A stretch of 34,710 nucleotides of DNA, taken from Propionicicella superfundia DSM 22317. GTDB lineage: Bacteria; Actinomycetota; Actinomycetes; Propionibacteriales; Propionibacteriaceae. Position 1 is the first letter of the stretch; the number at the start of each line of letters is the position of its first letter. Positions 17,180-24,059 of this stretch are shown here, piece after piece. The DNA is taken from NCBI RefSeq assembly GCF_000423465.1, contig NZ_KE384025.1, positions 25,367-60,076 on the forward strand. The letters run 5' to 3'. The notes beneath the pieces were generated by a model, which saw only the letters and a program-made list of their open reading frames with translations, was not told where the DNA came from and did no database searches. A program made the translations under genes and the position numbers.

Positions 17180-18112
17180 TCAGGCCTCCTCGCTGCGCGT
17201 GGACGCGGTCGGGTCGATGTTCTCCAGCCACAGGTCGGCGTCGTAGAAGTCCTCGTCGGTGAAGCCACGCGTCGCGGACGGGACCACACCGTCGGCCCGT
17301 TCGTACGACCCCAGGTACACGACCTTCTTGCACACCCGGTGGAGCCCCTTCAGCGCCTCGCGGATCCGCGGGTCGGCGACGTGGCCGTCGACGTCGATCG
17401 AGAAGCAGTAGTCCCCGAGCGCCGCCTTCGTCGGGCGGGACTCGATGCGGCACAGGTTCACGCCGCGTCCGGCGAACTGCTCCAGGATCTCCAGCAGGGC
17501 GCCGGGGCGGTCCTTGTACATGTAGGCGACGACCGTGGTCTTGTCGTGTCCTGTCCGTGCCGGGGGGGCGCCCGCCGGGCCGACGAGGACGAATCGGGTC
17601 ACGGCCTTCGCGTTGTCGGCGATCCGGTCCACCGCGACCGTGAGCCCGTACAGCTCGGCGGCGATCCTCGCGCAGATCGCGGCGTCGTACTGCGAGTCGG
17701 GGTCGGCGACCTCGGCCGCGGCCGCCGCGGTCGACCCGCCCTCGGTCACGCTGGCGTGCGGCAGGTGACGGGTCACCCAGGTGCGGCACTGCGCGGCCGC
17801 GTGCGGATGGGTGAGGACCCTGCGGACGTCCTTGGTCTTCGTCCCGGCTCGCACCGCCAGGCTGAACTGCACCGGCAGCAGCACCTCGCGGACGATCGTC
17901 AGCGGCGCGCCCATCGCCAGGTTGTCCAGCGTGGCGGTGACGCCGCCCTCGACCGAGTTCTCGATCGGCACGAGGGAGGCCTCCGTCTCGCCCGAGCGGA
18001 CGGCATCCAGTGCGAGCATGACGGACGGGAACGCCTGCGCCTCGGCATCCGGAGCGATCGAGATCAGCGCCTGATGGGTGAACGTTCCCTGCGGTCCGAA
18101 GTATCCGAGCAC
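17180..18112 (-). CDS. pheA: Prephenate dehydratase with ACT domain
   Basis: A 310-residue enzyme converting prephenate to phenylpyruvate in phenylalanine synthesis. Seen: the N-terminal YFGPQGTFT, PIENSVEGGV, the catalytic TRF in DNAKAVTRF, and a C-terminal ACT domain with the ESRPT phenylalanine-binding motif. No chorismate mutase domain is fused. The start is taken as GTG at 18112, because a TAGGCT box at 18120-18125 leaves exactly 7 bases (leaderless). An ATG at 18139 would add nine residues but would put the promoter inside the gene. Confidence 0.93.
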   Translation of the reverse strand: MLGYFGPQGTFTHQALISIAPDAEAQAFPSVMLALDAVRSGETEASLVPIENSVEGGVTATLDNLAMGAPLTIVREVLLPVQFSLAVRAGTKTKDVRRVLTHPHAAAQCRTWVTRHLPHASVTEGGSTAAAAAEVADPDSQYDAAICARIAAELYGLTVAVDRIADNAKAVTRFVLVGPAGAPPARTGHDKTTVVAYMYKDRPGALLEILEQFAGRGVNLCRIESRPTKAALGDYCFSIDVDGHVADPRIREALKGLHRVCKKVVYLGSYERADGVVPSATRGFTDEDFYDADLWLENIDPTASTRSEEA

Positions 18113-18119
18113 GCCGGCA

Positions 18120-18125
18120 AGCCTA
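18120..18125 (-). promoter_or_regulatory. -10 box for leaderless pheA transcription
   Basis: TAGGCT with 7 bases to the GTG at 18112. Confidence 0.5.
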
Positions 18126-18197
18126 GCGCCGTCCGCCATCGAGGCCGCGCGCGACCGCAGCCGGGAACTGGCCGCCGGCCCATAGGCCCCCGACCCG

Positions 18198-18259
18198 CGC
18201 CGAACGCTCCCAAACCGCCGGATTCGGGTCGTTTTCCGGCAGTTCGGGAGCGTTCGGCG
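18198..18259. repeat. Long palindromic element, 25-base arms
   Basis: Arms 18198-18222 and 18235-18259 are inverted copies with two mismatches; the shared core is CGCCGAACGCTCCC and GCCGGA. The loop is 12 bases. It lies 8 bases after the stop of the DUF2510 gene and could end its transcription. Its length and internal mismatches look more like a dispersed palindromic (REP-type) unit than a simple terminator. Confidence 0.75.
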
Positions 18260-18266
18260 TCCCGGG

Positions 18267-19130
18267 TCAGGCGTCCGCGACGCCCGCGACGGCGGTCGCC
18301 GCCGCGTCGCGCGAGGAGTCGCTCATCAGGTCGTCGGTGAGCAGCACCACCGCGGCCAGCGCCCCCGGGTACACCTCCACGACGCGAGCGGCGAGCCGGC
18401 GCGTGTGGCGCGTGCCGTCGAGATCGAACGCGACCGTCGCGGTCGCCTCGTACGCCGCTCTCGAACCCGTCGCCGCCACGCGTTCCACACCCGTCGGCGT
18501 GTAGGTCCCGCCGACCGCCGAGTGGGCCCGTTCGCTCCAGGTCTCCGCCAATCGTTCCGCGGCGTCGGCGACCGGCATCGCCCCCACCCACGACGGCTGC
18601 AGGACGCCGGCCGCCAGGACGGGCGGCACGGTGGTGCTCGATCCCGAGCCGGTCCGGGTGAACGCGGTGTCCGCGTACAGGCAGGCCGAGGCGAAGAGTC
18701 CCTCGATGTCGGAGCAGAGACCGCGGTCCAGCCTCCACGGCGATCCGGGCACGGGCATGGTGAGACGTCCGCCGAGCACGGTGACAAGGTGCGCGGCCTC
18801 GTCCACCTCGGCGGACGCCGCGCCGATCGGCGGCACCGTCGACGGCGTCCCTGTCACGGGGGTGGCCACCGTGTCGCCGCGGGATGCCGGGCCGACCGCG
18901 AGACCGACGATCGTCAGCCCGGCGAACACGGCCAGCGCGACGGCGAGGACGGACACCGCGAGCCAGGGGACGTTCCGCCCGGGCGGCACCTCGGGCAGGC
19001 CCGGCGGGGGTGCGGGTGCGTCCGCGGAATCGCTCAGCGCAGCGGTCCAGCCGGTGCCGCTCCACCACCGGAACCGACCGGCGTCCTCGGGATCGCGAAA
19101 CCACCCCGGACGCCTGTGTGCGCTCGCCAT
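18267..19130 (-). CDS. DUF2510 membrane-anchored protein
   Basis: A 287-residue protein. The N-terminal cytosolic DUF2510 motif is PGWFRDPEDAGRFRWWSGTG and then WT, followed by a Pro-rich linker, one membrane helix (about VPWLAVSVLAVALAVFAGLT) and a roughly 200-residue extracytoplasmic domain with two cysteines (GLCSDIEGLFASACLYAD) that may pair. The outer domain family and function are unknown. The start is ATG at 19130, seven bases after a TAGGGT box (19138-19143), so a leaderless transcript; a GTG at 19139 overlaps that box. Repeat elements lie on both sides of the gene. Confidence 0.8.
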   Translation of the reverse strand: MASAHRRPGWFRDPEDAGRFRWWSGTGWTAALSDSADAPAPPPGLPEVPPGRNVPWLAVSVLAVALAVFAGLTIVGLAVGPASRGDTVATPVTGTPSTVPPIGAASAEVDEAAHLVTVLGGRLTMPVPGSPWRLDRGLCSDIEGLFASACLYADTAFTRTGSGSSTTVPPVLAAGVLQPSWVGAMPVADAAERLAETWSERAHSAVGGTYTPTGVERVAATGSRAAYEATATVAFDLDGTRHTRRLAARVVEVYPGALAAVVLLTDDLMSDSSRDAAATAVAGVADA

Positions 19131-19137
19131 ACGGGCC

Positions 19138-19143
19138 ACCCTA
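19138..19143 (-). promoter_or_regulatory. -10 box for leaderless transcription of the DUF2510 gene
   Basis: TAGGGT with 7 bases to the ATG at 19130. Confidence 0.5.
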
Positions 19144-19180
19144 GAGCGGCGGCGGGAGGTCGTCAGCCCGAGGCGGTCCC

Positions 19181-19270
19181 GGCGTAGCTACGCTCCGGGC
19201 CACGACGCTACGCCAAGGCCGCGATGCTACCGGTCCCCCAGTAGCTTCGCGGCCGGAGCGTAGCTACGCC
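19181..19270. repeat. 90-base palindromic element, copy 1
   Basis: Perfect 18-base inverted arms, GGCGTAGCTACGCTCCGG (19181-19198) and its complement (19253-19270), enclose an inner hairpin (GCTAC near 19226 facing GTAGC near 19241). A second copy of the whole element lies at 22997-23086. No coding content. Confidence 0.85.
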
Positions 19271-19318
19271 CGACCGTGAGCCCCTGGGATCGGGCGCACC
19301 GTGCCCCGGAGGACCGCT

Positions 19319-19640
19319 CCCGAGGTCCTGTGGTCCGGGGAACGGTGAGCGTGGACGGGACTGGCCCCCACTCAGCCGCACCCGAGGTCCTGTGGTCCGG
19401 GGAACGGTGCCATGAGCGTGGACGGGACTGGCCCCCACTCAGCCGCACCCGAGGTCCTGTGGTCCGGGGATCGGTGCCGTGAGCGTGGACGGGACTGGCC
19501 CCCGCCGAGCTTGCGAGGCGGGTGGTTGCGAACGGCACCGCCCCCCGGACCACAGGACCGAACCACAGGACCGAACCAGACCGGACCACAGATCCGGACC
19601 ACAGGACCGAACCAGACCGGACCACAGGCCCGGACCACAG
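19319..19640. repeat. Compound tandem and inverted repeat region
   Basis: Three tandem direct repeats start at 19319, 19381 and 19448 (periods 62 and 67), each opening with CCCGAGGTCCTGTGGTCC and containing GAGCGTGGACGGGACTGG. The opening is repeated in inverse at 19543-19559 (CCCCGGACCACAGGACC). The third unit and this copy form a 28-base stem (19453-19480 with 19532-19559, two mismatches) around an inner CCCGCC/GGCGGG hairpin. From about 19546 to 19640 there are two 36-base direct repeats plus partial ones built from GGACCACAGGACCGAACCAG. ORFs crossing the region only translate the repeats. It lies 3' of the mannosyltransferase gene. Confidence 0.85.
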
Positions 19641-19654
19641 CACCACCCAAACGG

Positions 19655-21244
19655 CTACGACACCGGCGTCTTCGGGCCGCGCACCCGTTCGATCCGCTCC
19701 TGCGTCCGCCGCCTGCGCAGCCGGTCGGGACGCTCGATCAGCCACCACAGACCGAGGAACGCGAGGATCCACATCTGGATGGTCGGGCTCACCGCGTCCC
19801 GGAGGTAGTTCGCGACGGACAGGACCCCCGTGTCGACGTCCACCGACCGGCTCGCGACGTACGCGACCGACAGCGCCGCGCCCCTCCAGATGAACACCCC
19901 CACGAGCGCCGAGGGGGCCATGATCGCCAGCGGGACCCAGACGATGAGGTCGTACCACGGCAGCGTGTACGGGGCCGTCAGCAACCAGGCCGCCGAGAGG
20001 ACGAGGGCGCTCCGGACAGCGACGGTCAGCGGGTCCCGGCGAGGGTCGGCCAGGGGGTCGATGCCGACCACACCCGTCCAGGGAAGGATCTGGTACAACG
20101 CGATCGCCACGAGCACGAGCAGCACGCCGGACATCACGGTGACGACCACGCGAGCCACGTCACCGCCCAGCGGAGCCCACAGCCACCCGAGCACCCAGGC
20201 CGCCCACGAACCCGACGACACGTACCCCGTGTTCCGGAGGGCGGCGAACAACGCCTCGGGCGCCAGCAGTCCGTAACAGATGGCGAACGGCACGAGCGCA
20301 CCCGCGAGGAGCAGCGCGAGCTGCTTGAGGTTGCGCCGGTACGCCCACAGCATCGCGATGCCGTAGAACACCAGCGTCACCTTCACGCATCCGGCGAGCC
20401 CGATGCCCACCCCGGCGAGCACCGGGTTGCGTCGCAGGAAATAGAGCCCCGCGACGGCGAACACGACCGCCAGGGACTCGTTGTGCCCGCCGGCGACGAT
20501 CGCCCAGATCAGCAGCGGGTTCCCGACGGTGAGGAACACGGCGCGCGCCTGCGTCGCGGGTTCGCCGTGAGCCAGCCGGACCGTGATCGCGCCGAGAGCG
20601 AGGAACGACACGACCGTGAACGCCTGCAGCCAGAACACGATGTCGTGCATGTTGTCGCCGCCGAGGACGTTGGCGGCGTACTGCACGAACGACGCGATCG
20701 GGCCGTAGACGCTCGGGGTGTCCTGCCAGGGGCGCTCGGTGAAACGCAGCACCGCGTCGTACTGCTGCCGGAAGATCTCGGCGGGCGTCACCGTGTAGGG
20801 ATCGGCCCCGAGGACCTGAACGCGCCCGTACGCCGCGTACATGAGGACGTCCCCCGAGGTCATCGGGGGGACGAGGGCCGTGAGGATGTTGAGGCCGGCC
20901 GCCAGCGCGAACAGCCGCCTGTGCCGGGGACGCCACCCCGCGCGGATCGCCCGCAGCGCGATCCACAGTCCCACGCCGCCGGCCACGATGGCCGCCCACA
21001 GCGCAGGCATCAGCACCCAGTCCGGCAAGGCGATCATGCCGACCGGCAGGTACCAGGGCGGAAGCAGGCTGCGCCGCGGTCCGAGGGTGAGGACGACGGT
21101 GGACGGGCCTGTGAGCCCGATGAACACGGTGGTCAGGCATCCGCCGACGATCAGGCCGAGGGCGAGCCGCGGGCTGCGGGTCCATCCCCTGTCCAGCAGG
21201 CCCACCAGGAAGTCACGCAGGAGATTCAGGTATTGCGTGACCAT
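19655..21244 (-). CDS. MptB-like alpha-1,6-mannosyltransferase (GT-C)
   Basis: A 529-residue polytopic membrane enzyme resembling MptA/MptB, which use polyprenyl-phosphate mannose to build lipoglycan mannan outside the membrane. Seen: about a dozen hydrophobic helices and the first-loop motif TSGDVLMYAAYGRV with GADPY and TPSVYGP, where the Asp is the expected GT-C catalytic base. ATG at 21244 is chosen because GGAGAGGAGAG lies just before it; the frame is open 18 codons further up. A TAGGGT -10 box lies at 21298-21303. The product in this organism, probably a mannosylated membrane glycolipid, is an inference. Confidence 0.82.
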   Translation of the reverse strand: MVTQYLNLLRDFLVGLLDRGWTRSPRLALGLIVGGCLTTVFIGLTGPSTVVLTLGPRRSLLPPWYLPVGMIALPDWVLMPALWAAIVAGGVGLWIALRAIRAGWRPRHRRLFALAAGLNILTALVPPMTSGDVLMYAAYGRVQVLGADPYTVTPAEIFRQQYDAVLRFTERPWQDTPSVYGPIASFVQYAANVLGGDNMHDIVFWLQAFTVVSFLALGAITVRLAHGEPATQARAVFLTVGNPLLIWAIVAGGHNESLAVVFAVAGLYFLRRNPVLAGVGIGLAGCVKVTLVFYGIAMLWAYRRNLKQLALLLAGALVPFAICYGLLAPEALFAALRNTGYVSSGSWAAWVLGWLWAPLGGDVARVVVTVMSGVLLVLVAIALYQILPWTGVVGIDPLADPRRDPLTVAVRSALVLSAAWLLTAPYTLPWYDLIVWVPLAIMAPSALVGVFIWRGAALSVAYVASRSVDVDTGVLSVANYLRDAVSPTIQMWILAFLGLWWLIERPDRLRRRRTQERIERVRGPKTPVS

Positions 21245-21297
21245 GGCTCTCCTCTCCTGCGCCGGTGAACGGGGGCGGTCGTCGTACTCCGCGGTCA

Positions 21298-21303
21298 ACC
21301 CTA
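21298..21303 (-). promoter_or_regulatory. -10 box (TAGGGT) of the mannosyltransferase gene
   Basis: TAGGGT 53 bases upstream of the ATG at 21244. From 21304 to 21568 no gene, RNA or clear signal was recognised; a short open plus-strand stretch around 21405-21510 has protein-like codons but no start or end. Confidence 0.4.
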
Positions 21304-21568
21304 ACCACCATCCCGACCACCTGGCACCGCTCGTCCCCCGGTCGCTATCAGTCTGTTATCAACTGCTGTGGGCCGCCTGGGAGCCCCTCGCCCCCGAACG
21401 CGGTGGCGGATGGGCCTGCGTCGCCGTGATCGACATCATCGGCATGGACGACGTCGGGATCCCCCGCGTCGCTGGACTGCGCACACGGGACGAAGGCCGT
21501 GTCCCCTTCTCGCGTCGGGACGGTCCGCGTCCTCGAAGGCGGGCTTCGCGCGACACGGCCCGCGATGG

Positions 21569-21609
21569 GACCGTCCGGGCCTGCCGCCGGAGCAGCAGCC
21601 CGAACGGTC
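21569..21609 (-). terminator. Terminator hairpin of the TetR gene
   Basis: GACCGTCCGGGC (21569-21580) pairs with GCCCGAACGGTC (21598-21609) over 12 bases with one wobble and a 17-base loop. The stem begins at the stop codon itself. Confidence 0.6.
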
Positions 21610-22213
21610 AGGTCGCGGGCTCGGACGGCGGACGGTCGTCGCCGACGTGGCGAACGTACGGCTCGAGCAGTTCCCGGACGAGGCGCCGCACCTCGGGCGC
21701 GGGGGCTCCGGCATCGAGCATCCGCGCCCCGGTGAACGCCAGGGACTGGATCAGCTCGGCCATCCGTGCGGGCTTCTCGACGCCGAGGTCGGTCAGGGCG
21801 CGGGTGAGCGGGATGCGGATCGACTCGTGCGCCATCCGGCCGCTGTGGCGTCGTCCCTCGGCGCCGACGAGCCCGAGGACGATCGCGTGGTCGCCGCGGG
21901 CGATCAGGCGCAGGTTGGCGTCGACGTACTCGAGGACCCGGTCGGCCGGGTCGTCGACGGCGTTCATCGCCTCGTCGACGTACGCGACCCACCCGGGGAA
22001 CGCGTCGTGCACCGCCGCCACGATGAGATCGTCGCGGGAGGCGAAATAGGAGTACACGGCCGGACGCGACATGCCGACCCGCTCGGCGACCTCGCCGATG
22101 CTGGGTGGTTCGCTGCGCCCGGGCTCCGCGAGGAGGCGCCGGGTGGCCTCCAGCAGCGCCTCTCGTCGCGCGGCGCGATGCTCCGCGACGGTGGGCGCGT
22201 CGATCTTGGGCAT
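21608..22213 (-). CDS. TetR/AcrR-family transcriptional regulator
   Basis: A 201-residue repressor-type protein. The N-terminal HTH reads ppSIGEVAERVGMSRPAVYSYF with a preceding helix (AARREALLEATRRLLAE), as in TetR proteins; the C-terminal helical part would bind a ligand and dimerise. ATG at 22213 is preceded by TAACCT (22220-22225) with 6 bases between, so the gene is probably leaderless. It is divergent from the cobalamin riboswitch transcript. No target is evident; the mannosyltransferase gene is the nearest same-strand neighbour downstream. Confidence 0.9.
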   Translation of the reverse strand: MPKIDAPTVAEHRAARREALLEATRRLLAEPGRSEPPSIGEVAERVGMSRPAVYSYFASRDDLIVAAVHDAFPGWVAYVDEAMNAVDDPADRVLEYVDANLRLIARGDHAIVLGLVGAEGRRHSGRMAHESIRIPLTRALTDLGVEKPARMAELIQSLAFTGARMLDAGAPAPEVRRLVRELLEPYVRHVGDDRPPSEPAT

Positions 22214-22219
22214 GCGGGT

Positions 22220-22225
22220 AGGTTA
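22220..22225 (-). promoter_or_regulatory. -10 box for leaderless transcription of the TetR gene
   Basis: TAACCT with 6 bases to the ATG at 22213. Confidence 0.45.
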
Positions 22226-22283
22226 CTCCGCCCGCTCGCGCGCGGGCAGTCGCCCGATGGTCCACGCCACCCGGCGAAGGCTC

Positions 22284-22311
22284 CCTCGACCCGCTCCGAC
22301 CGGGCTATAGT
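22284..22311 (+). promoter_or_regulatory. Promoter of the riboswitch transcript
   Basis: TATAGT at 22306-22311 is a near-consensus -10 box, with CTCGAC at 22284-22289 as a weak -35 at 16-base spacing. Transcription would start just before the aptamer. Confidence 0.5.
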
Positions 22312-22314
22312 GGC

Positions 22315-22405
22315 GGGCGTCGAGCGGTGCGGAAGTCGGTGAGAATCCGACACGGTTGCGCCACTGTGAGGGATGACCCGAGTCAGACCTGCATCGCCTC
22401 GTCGC
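22315..22405 (+). ncRNA. Cobalamin (B12) riboswitch
   Basis: The conserved landmarks of the B12 aptamer occur in order: GGTGCGGAAGTCGGTGAGAA then TCCGAC (22324-22349), CGCCACTGTGAGGGATGA, and the B12-box-like GAGTCAGACCTGC near the 3' end. These match actinobacterial cobalamin riboswitches, which repress the following gene when adenosyl- or another cobalamin is bound. The next strand-matched ORF has only 27 codons and no B12 or cobalt gene follows, so the target is missing or unrecognised. The limits given are approximate. Confidence 0.85.
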
Positions 22406-22450
22406 AGTCTTCCGATCGCGGGCCGCACCAGCCCGAAAGGAGCCGCCCCA

Positions 22451-22534
22451 ATGTCGCACCTCGTTCCTCCCGTGCAGGCACCGTCCGTTGCAGCGGTCGC
22501 CCACCCCGAGCGGTCGCGCGCAGGCACCCACTGA
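22451..22534 (+). CDS. 27-residue ORF directly after the B12 riboswitch
   Basis: ATG at 22451 has AAAGGAG eight bases upstream, a good ribosome site, and opens a short frame, MSHLVPPVQAPSVAAVAHPE and seven further residues, ending at TGA 22532-22534. It is the only start-plus-ribosome-site combination I see after the riboswitch. It could be a leader peptide, a genuine small protein (HPE and SHL histidines might bind metal), or the surviving 5' end of a deleted riboswitch-controlled gene. No family was recognised. Confidence 0.4.
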   Translation: MSHLVPPVQAPSVAAVAHPERSRAGTH

Positions 22535-22996
22535 TCTTTCCGGGCCCGGCCGTGTCCCCGCGGGCAGGCGACCCGTCGGCGAGCGTCCTGGCGACGCCGC
22601 ACGACCCCCACAGACCTCGGCGCGGTGTGTCGAACGTACGTGTCGAGTCCAGCGTCCGGTCCGGCGCGTGGAACGCCGGGCCGGACGCCCTTTCCGGCCG
22701 CGGCCGGAAGTGACCAACGTTCTCTGCTGGGACGCCGGAATGATCGCAGAACTGACCAACCGCCTCGTCCTGGCCGGGGTGAGGTTGGCGTCGGGCCGGG
22801 AGCGCCTCTCGGCGCGAGGCCGCTCGTAGCGGCGAGTGTTGGAGCCCGGGGCTACCGCGGCCCGACGCCGAGACGAGGATAGGCGCCCGGAGCCCTGGGG
22901 CCAAGCTCATCGTTCACCGGCAGCAGTCCTGCCGTCCCGGACAGGCCCTTCCGGCGTGGTGACCGCCAGGTTGTGCGAGGCTCGGCCTGCACCGTC
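22535..22996. other. Non-coding stretch with hairpins after the riboswitch
   Basis: No supported gene. TGACCAAC occurs twice (22711-22718 and 22753-22760), bracketing a 34-base segment whose ends are inverted (GTTCT and AGAAC). Further on are two hairpins: GCCTC/GAGGC (22804-22808, 22816-22820) and GCCGCT-cgt-AGCGGC (22819-22833). This could be the tail of a non-coding RNA, but no known RNA family was recognised. Confidence 0.35.
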
Positions 22997-23086
22997 CGCG
23001 TAGCTACGCTCCGGGCCAGGACGCTACGCCAAAGCCGCGACGCTACCGGGGGACCGGTAGCTTCCCGGCCGGAACGTAGCTACGCG
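22997..23086. repeat. 90-base palindromic element, copy 2
   Basis: Arms CGCGTAGCTACGCTCCGG (22997-23014) and 23069-23086 are inverted copies with one mismatch. The interior closely matches copy 1 at 19181-19270 (shared GACGCTACGCCAA, GCTACCGG and TAGCTTC). It ends 13 bases before the 3' end of the next minus-strand gene. Confidence 0.85.
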
Positions 23087-23099
23087 AAAGCCCGCCCGA

Positions 23100-23702
23100 T
23101 CACTCCAGCGATCCGGCCCGCCAGAGGCGCGCGCATGCGGCGAGATCGGCCGCCAGCGTCTGCAGTCGTGCCGCCCGGCGAGCCGAACGCGTGCCCTCCG
23201 ACACGTCGGCGCGCCCCGACGTGACGACGAGGCAGAACGCCGCGGCCCGCTCCAGCGCGATCGCCAGGTCACCGGCGAACACCCCGCGCAGGATGTCGTC
23301 GGCGACCCGCCGCACTTCGTCCGGCCCGGGCGGGTCGACGCCGGCGACGACGTGGTTCGGCTCGGTGAAGCGGATCCCGGCGGCGTACTCACGCGCCGCC
23401 GTCTCGGGATCGCGCTGCACCCATTCCCGCAGCAGATACAGACGCCACAGCGCTCCGGGCAGACTTCGAGCGGGCCGCGTCGACCACAGCTCGGCCAGGG
23501 TCGACAGACCGATCTCGTCGGTGAGCGCGATGAGTCGCGCCAGTACCTCGGGATCGTCGGCGGCGCGCCCGGCGCGTACGAGGACGGCCGCGGTCTCGTG
23601 CGCCGCGTGCATCTGCTCGATCGGGTCGGATCCCTCTCCCAGAGCCTCCAGCGCCGCGGGCTCCCGATAGCTCGGGCGGCGCGGCCTGCCTGTGTCACTC
23701 AC
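23100..23702 (-). CDS. Conserved hypothetical actinobacterial protein
   Basis: A 200-residue soluble, mostly alpha-helical protein. It starts with a basic Pro-rich segment (RPRRPSYREPA), then helices with GEGSDPIEQMHAAHETAAVL, and W/R-rich helices (LWRLYLLREWVQRDP). I recall similar proteins in Microbacterium sometimes labelled RNA polymerase beta subunit, which nothing here supports. The start GTG at 23702 follows a TAGCCT box (23709-23714) by 6 bases, so it is leaderless. Function unknown. Confidence 0.7.
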   Translation of the reverse strand: MSDTGRPRRPSYREPAALEALGEGSDPIEQMHAAHETAAVLVRAGRAADDPEVLARLIALTDEIGLSTLAELWSTRPARSLPGALWRLYLLREWVQRDPETAAREYAAGIRFTEPNHVVAGVDPPGPDEVRRVADDILRGVFAGDLAIALERAAAFCLVVTSGRADVSEGTRSARRAARLQTLAADLAACARLWRAGSLE

Positions 23703-23708
23703 CCGGCA

Positions 23709-23714
23709 AGGCTA
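23709..23714 (-). promoter_or_regulatory. -10 box for leaderless transcription of the hypothetical gene
   Basis: TAGCCT with 6 bases to the GTG at 23702. Confidence 0.45.
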
Positions 23715-23750
23715 GCTGCGGGGTCAACCGCCGACCCCCGCGGACCGGGC

Positions 23751-24059
23751 TCAGTCGGCGCGCGACGGACGCGCGTTGTAGGCGAGGTCCAGGTACTCCG
23801 GATGGCGGCTGATCCAACCCGAGATGAACGGGCAGACCGGGAGCACCTTCCGCGTACCGTCCGCGCGCACCTGATCGAGCGCGCAGCGGGCGATCGCCGA
23901 CCCGACCCCGCGGCCCTCGAACGCCGGGGCGACCTCGGTGTGGGTGAACACGATCAGAGCGTCGGCGAGCTGGTACTCGGCGAACCCGGCCAGCGCGCCG
24001 TCCTGGGTCGCCTCGAACCGCCGCCGGCCCGGGACGTCGGTGACGACGAGCGCGCTCAT
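23751..24059 (-). CDS. YjdJ-like GNAT-fold N-acetyltransferase
   Basis: A 102-residue minimal GNAT protein of the YjdJ type. Seen: AGFAEYQLADALIVFTHTEV, the acetyl-CoA pyrophosphate loop EGRGVGSAI, and the C-terminal CPFISGWISRHPEY that is typical of this short subfamily. Its ATG overlaps the stop of the ferredoxin-like gene as ATGA (24056-24059), so the two are translationally coupled. Enterobacterial yjdI-yjdJ shows the same pairing. The acceptor is unknown. Confidence 0.85.
   Translation of the reverse strand: MSALVVTDVPGRRRFEATQDGALAGFAEYQLADALIVFTHTEVAPAFEGRGVGSAIARCALDQVRADGTRKVLPVCPFISGWISRHPEYLDLAYNARPSRAD

Noticed and set aside
19319-19640. Possible CRISPR array
   Set aside because: Units are 36 or 62-67 bases with no unique spacers, both orientations occur, and no cas genes are present.
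19208-19958. Minus- and plus-strand ORFs across the compound repeat, rich in repeated GPVV and DRTTGP-type peptides
   Set aside because: They simply translate the DNA repeats in any open frame, with no start signals or conserved domain.
21304-21568. Protein-like plus-strand stretch (around GGWACVAVIDIIGMDDVGIP) between the mannosyltransferase and TetR genes
   Set aside because: No start codon with a ribosome site, no family resemblance, and the frame soon becomes Arg-rich. A gene remnant cannot be excluded but is not supported.
22327-22713. 128-residue plus-strand ORF overlapping the riboswitch
   Set aside because: Its start lies inside the aptamer core, its sequence is low-complexity Arg/Ser/Pro, and it has no ribosome site.
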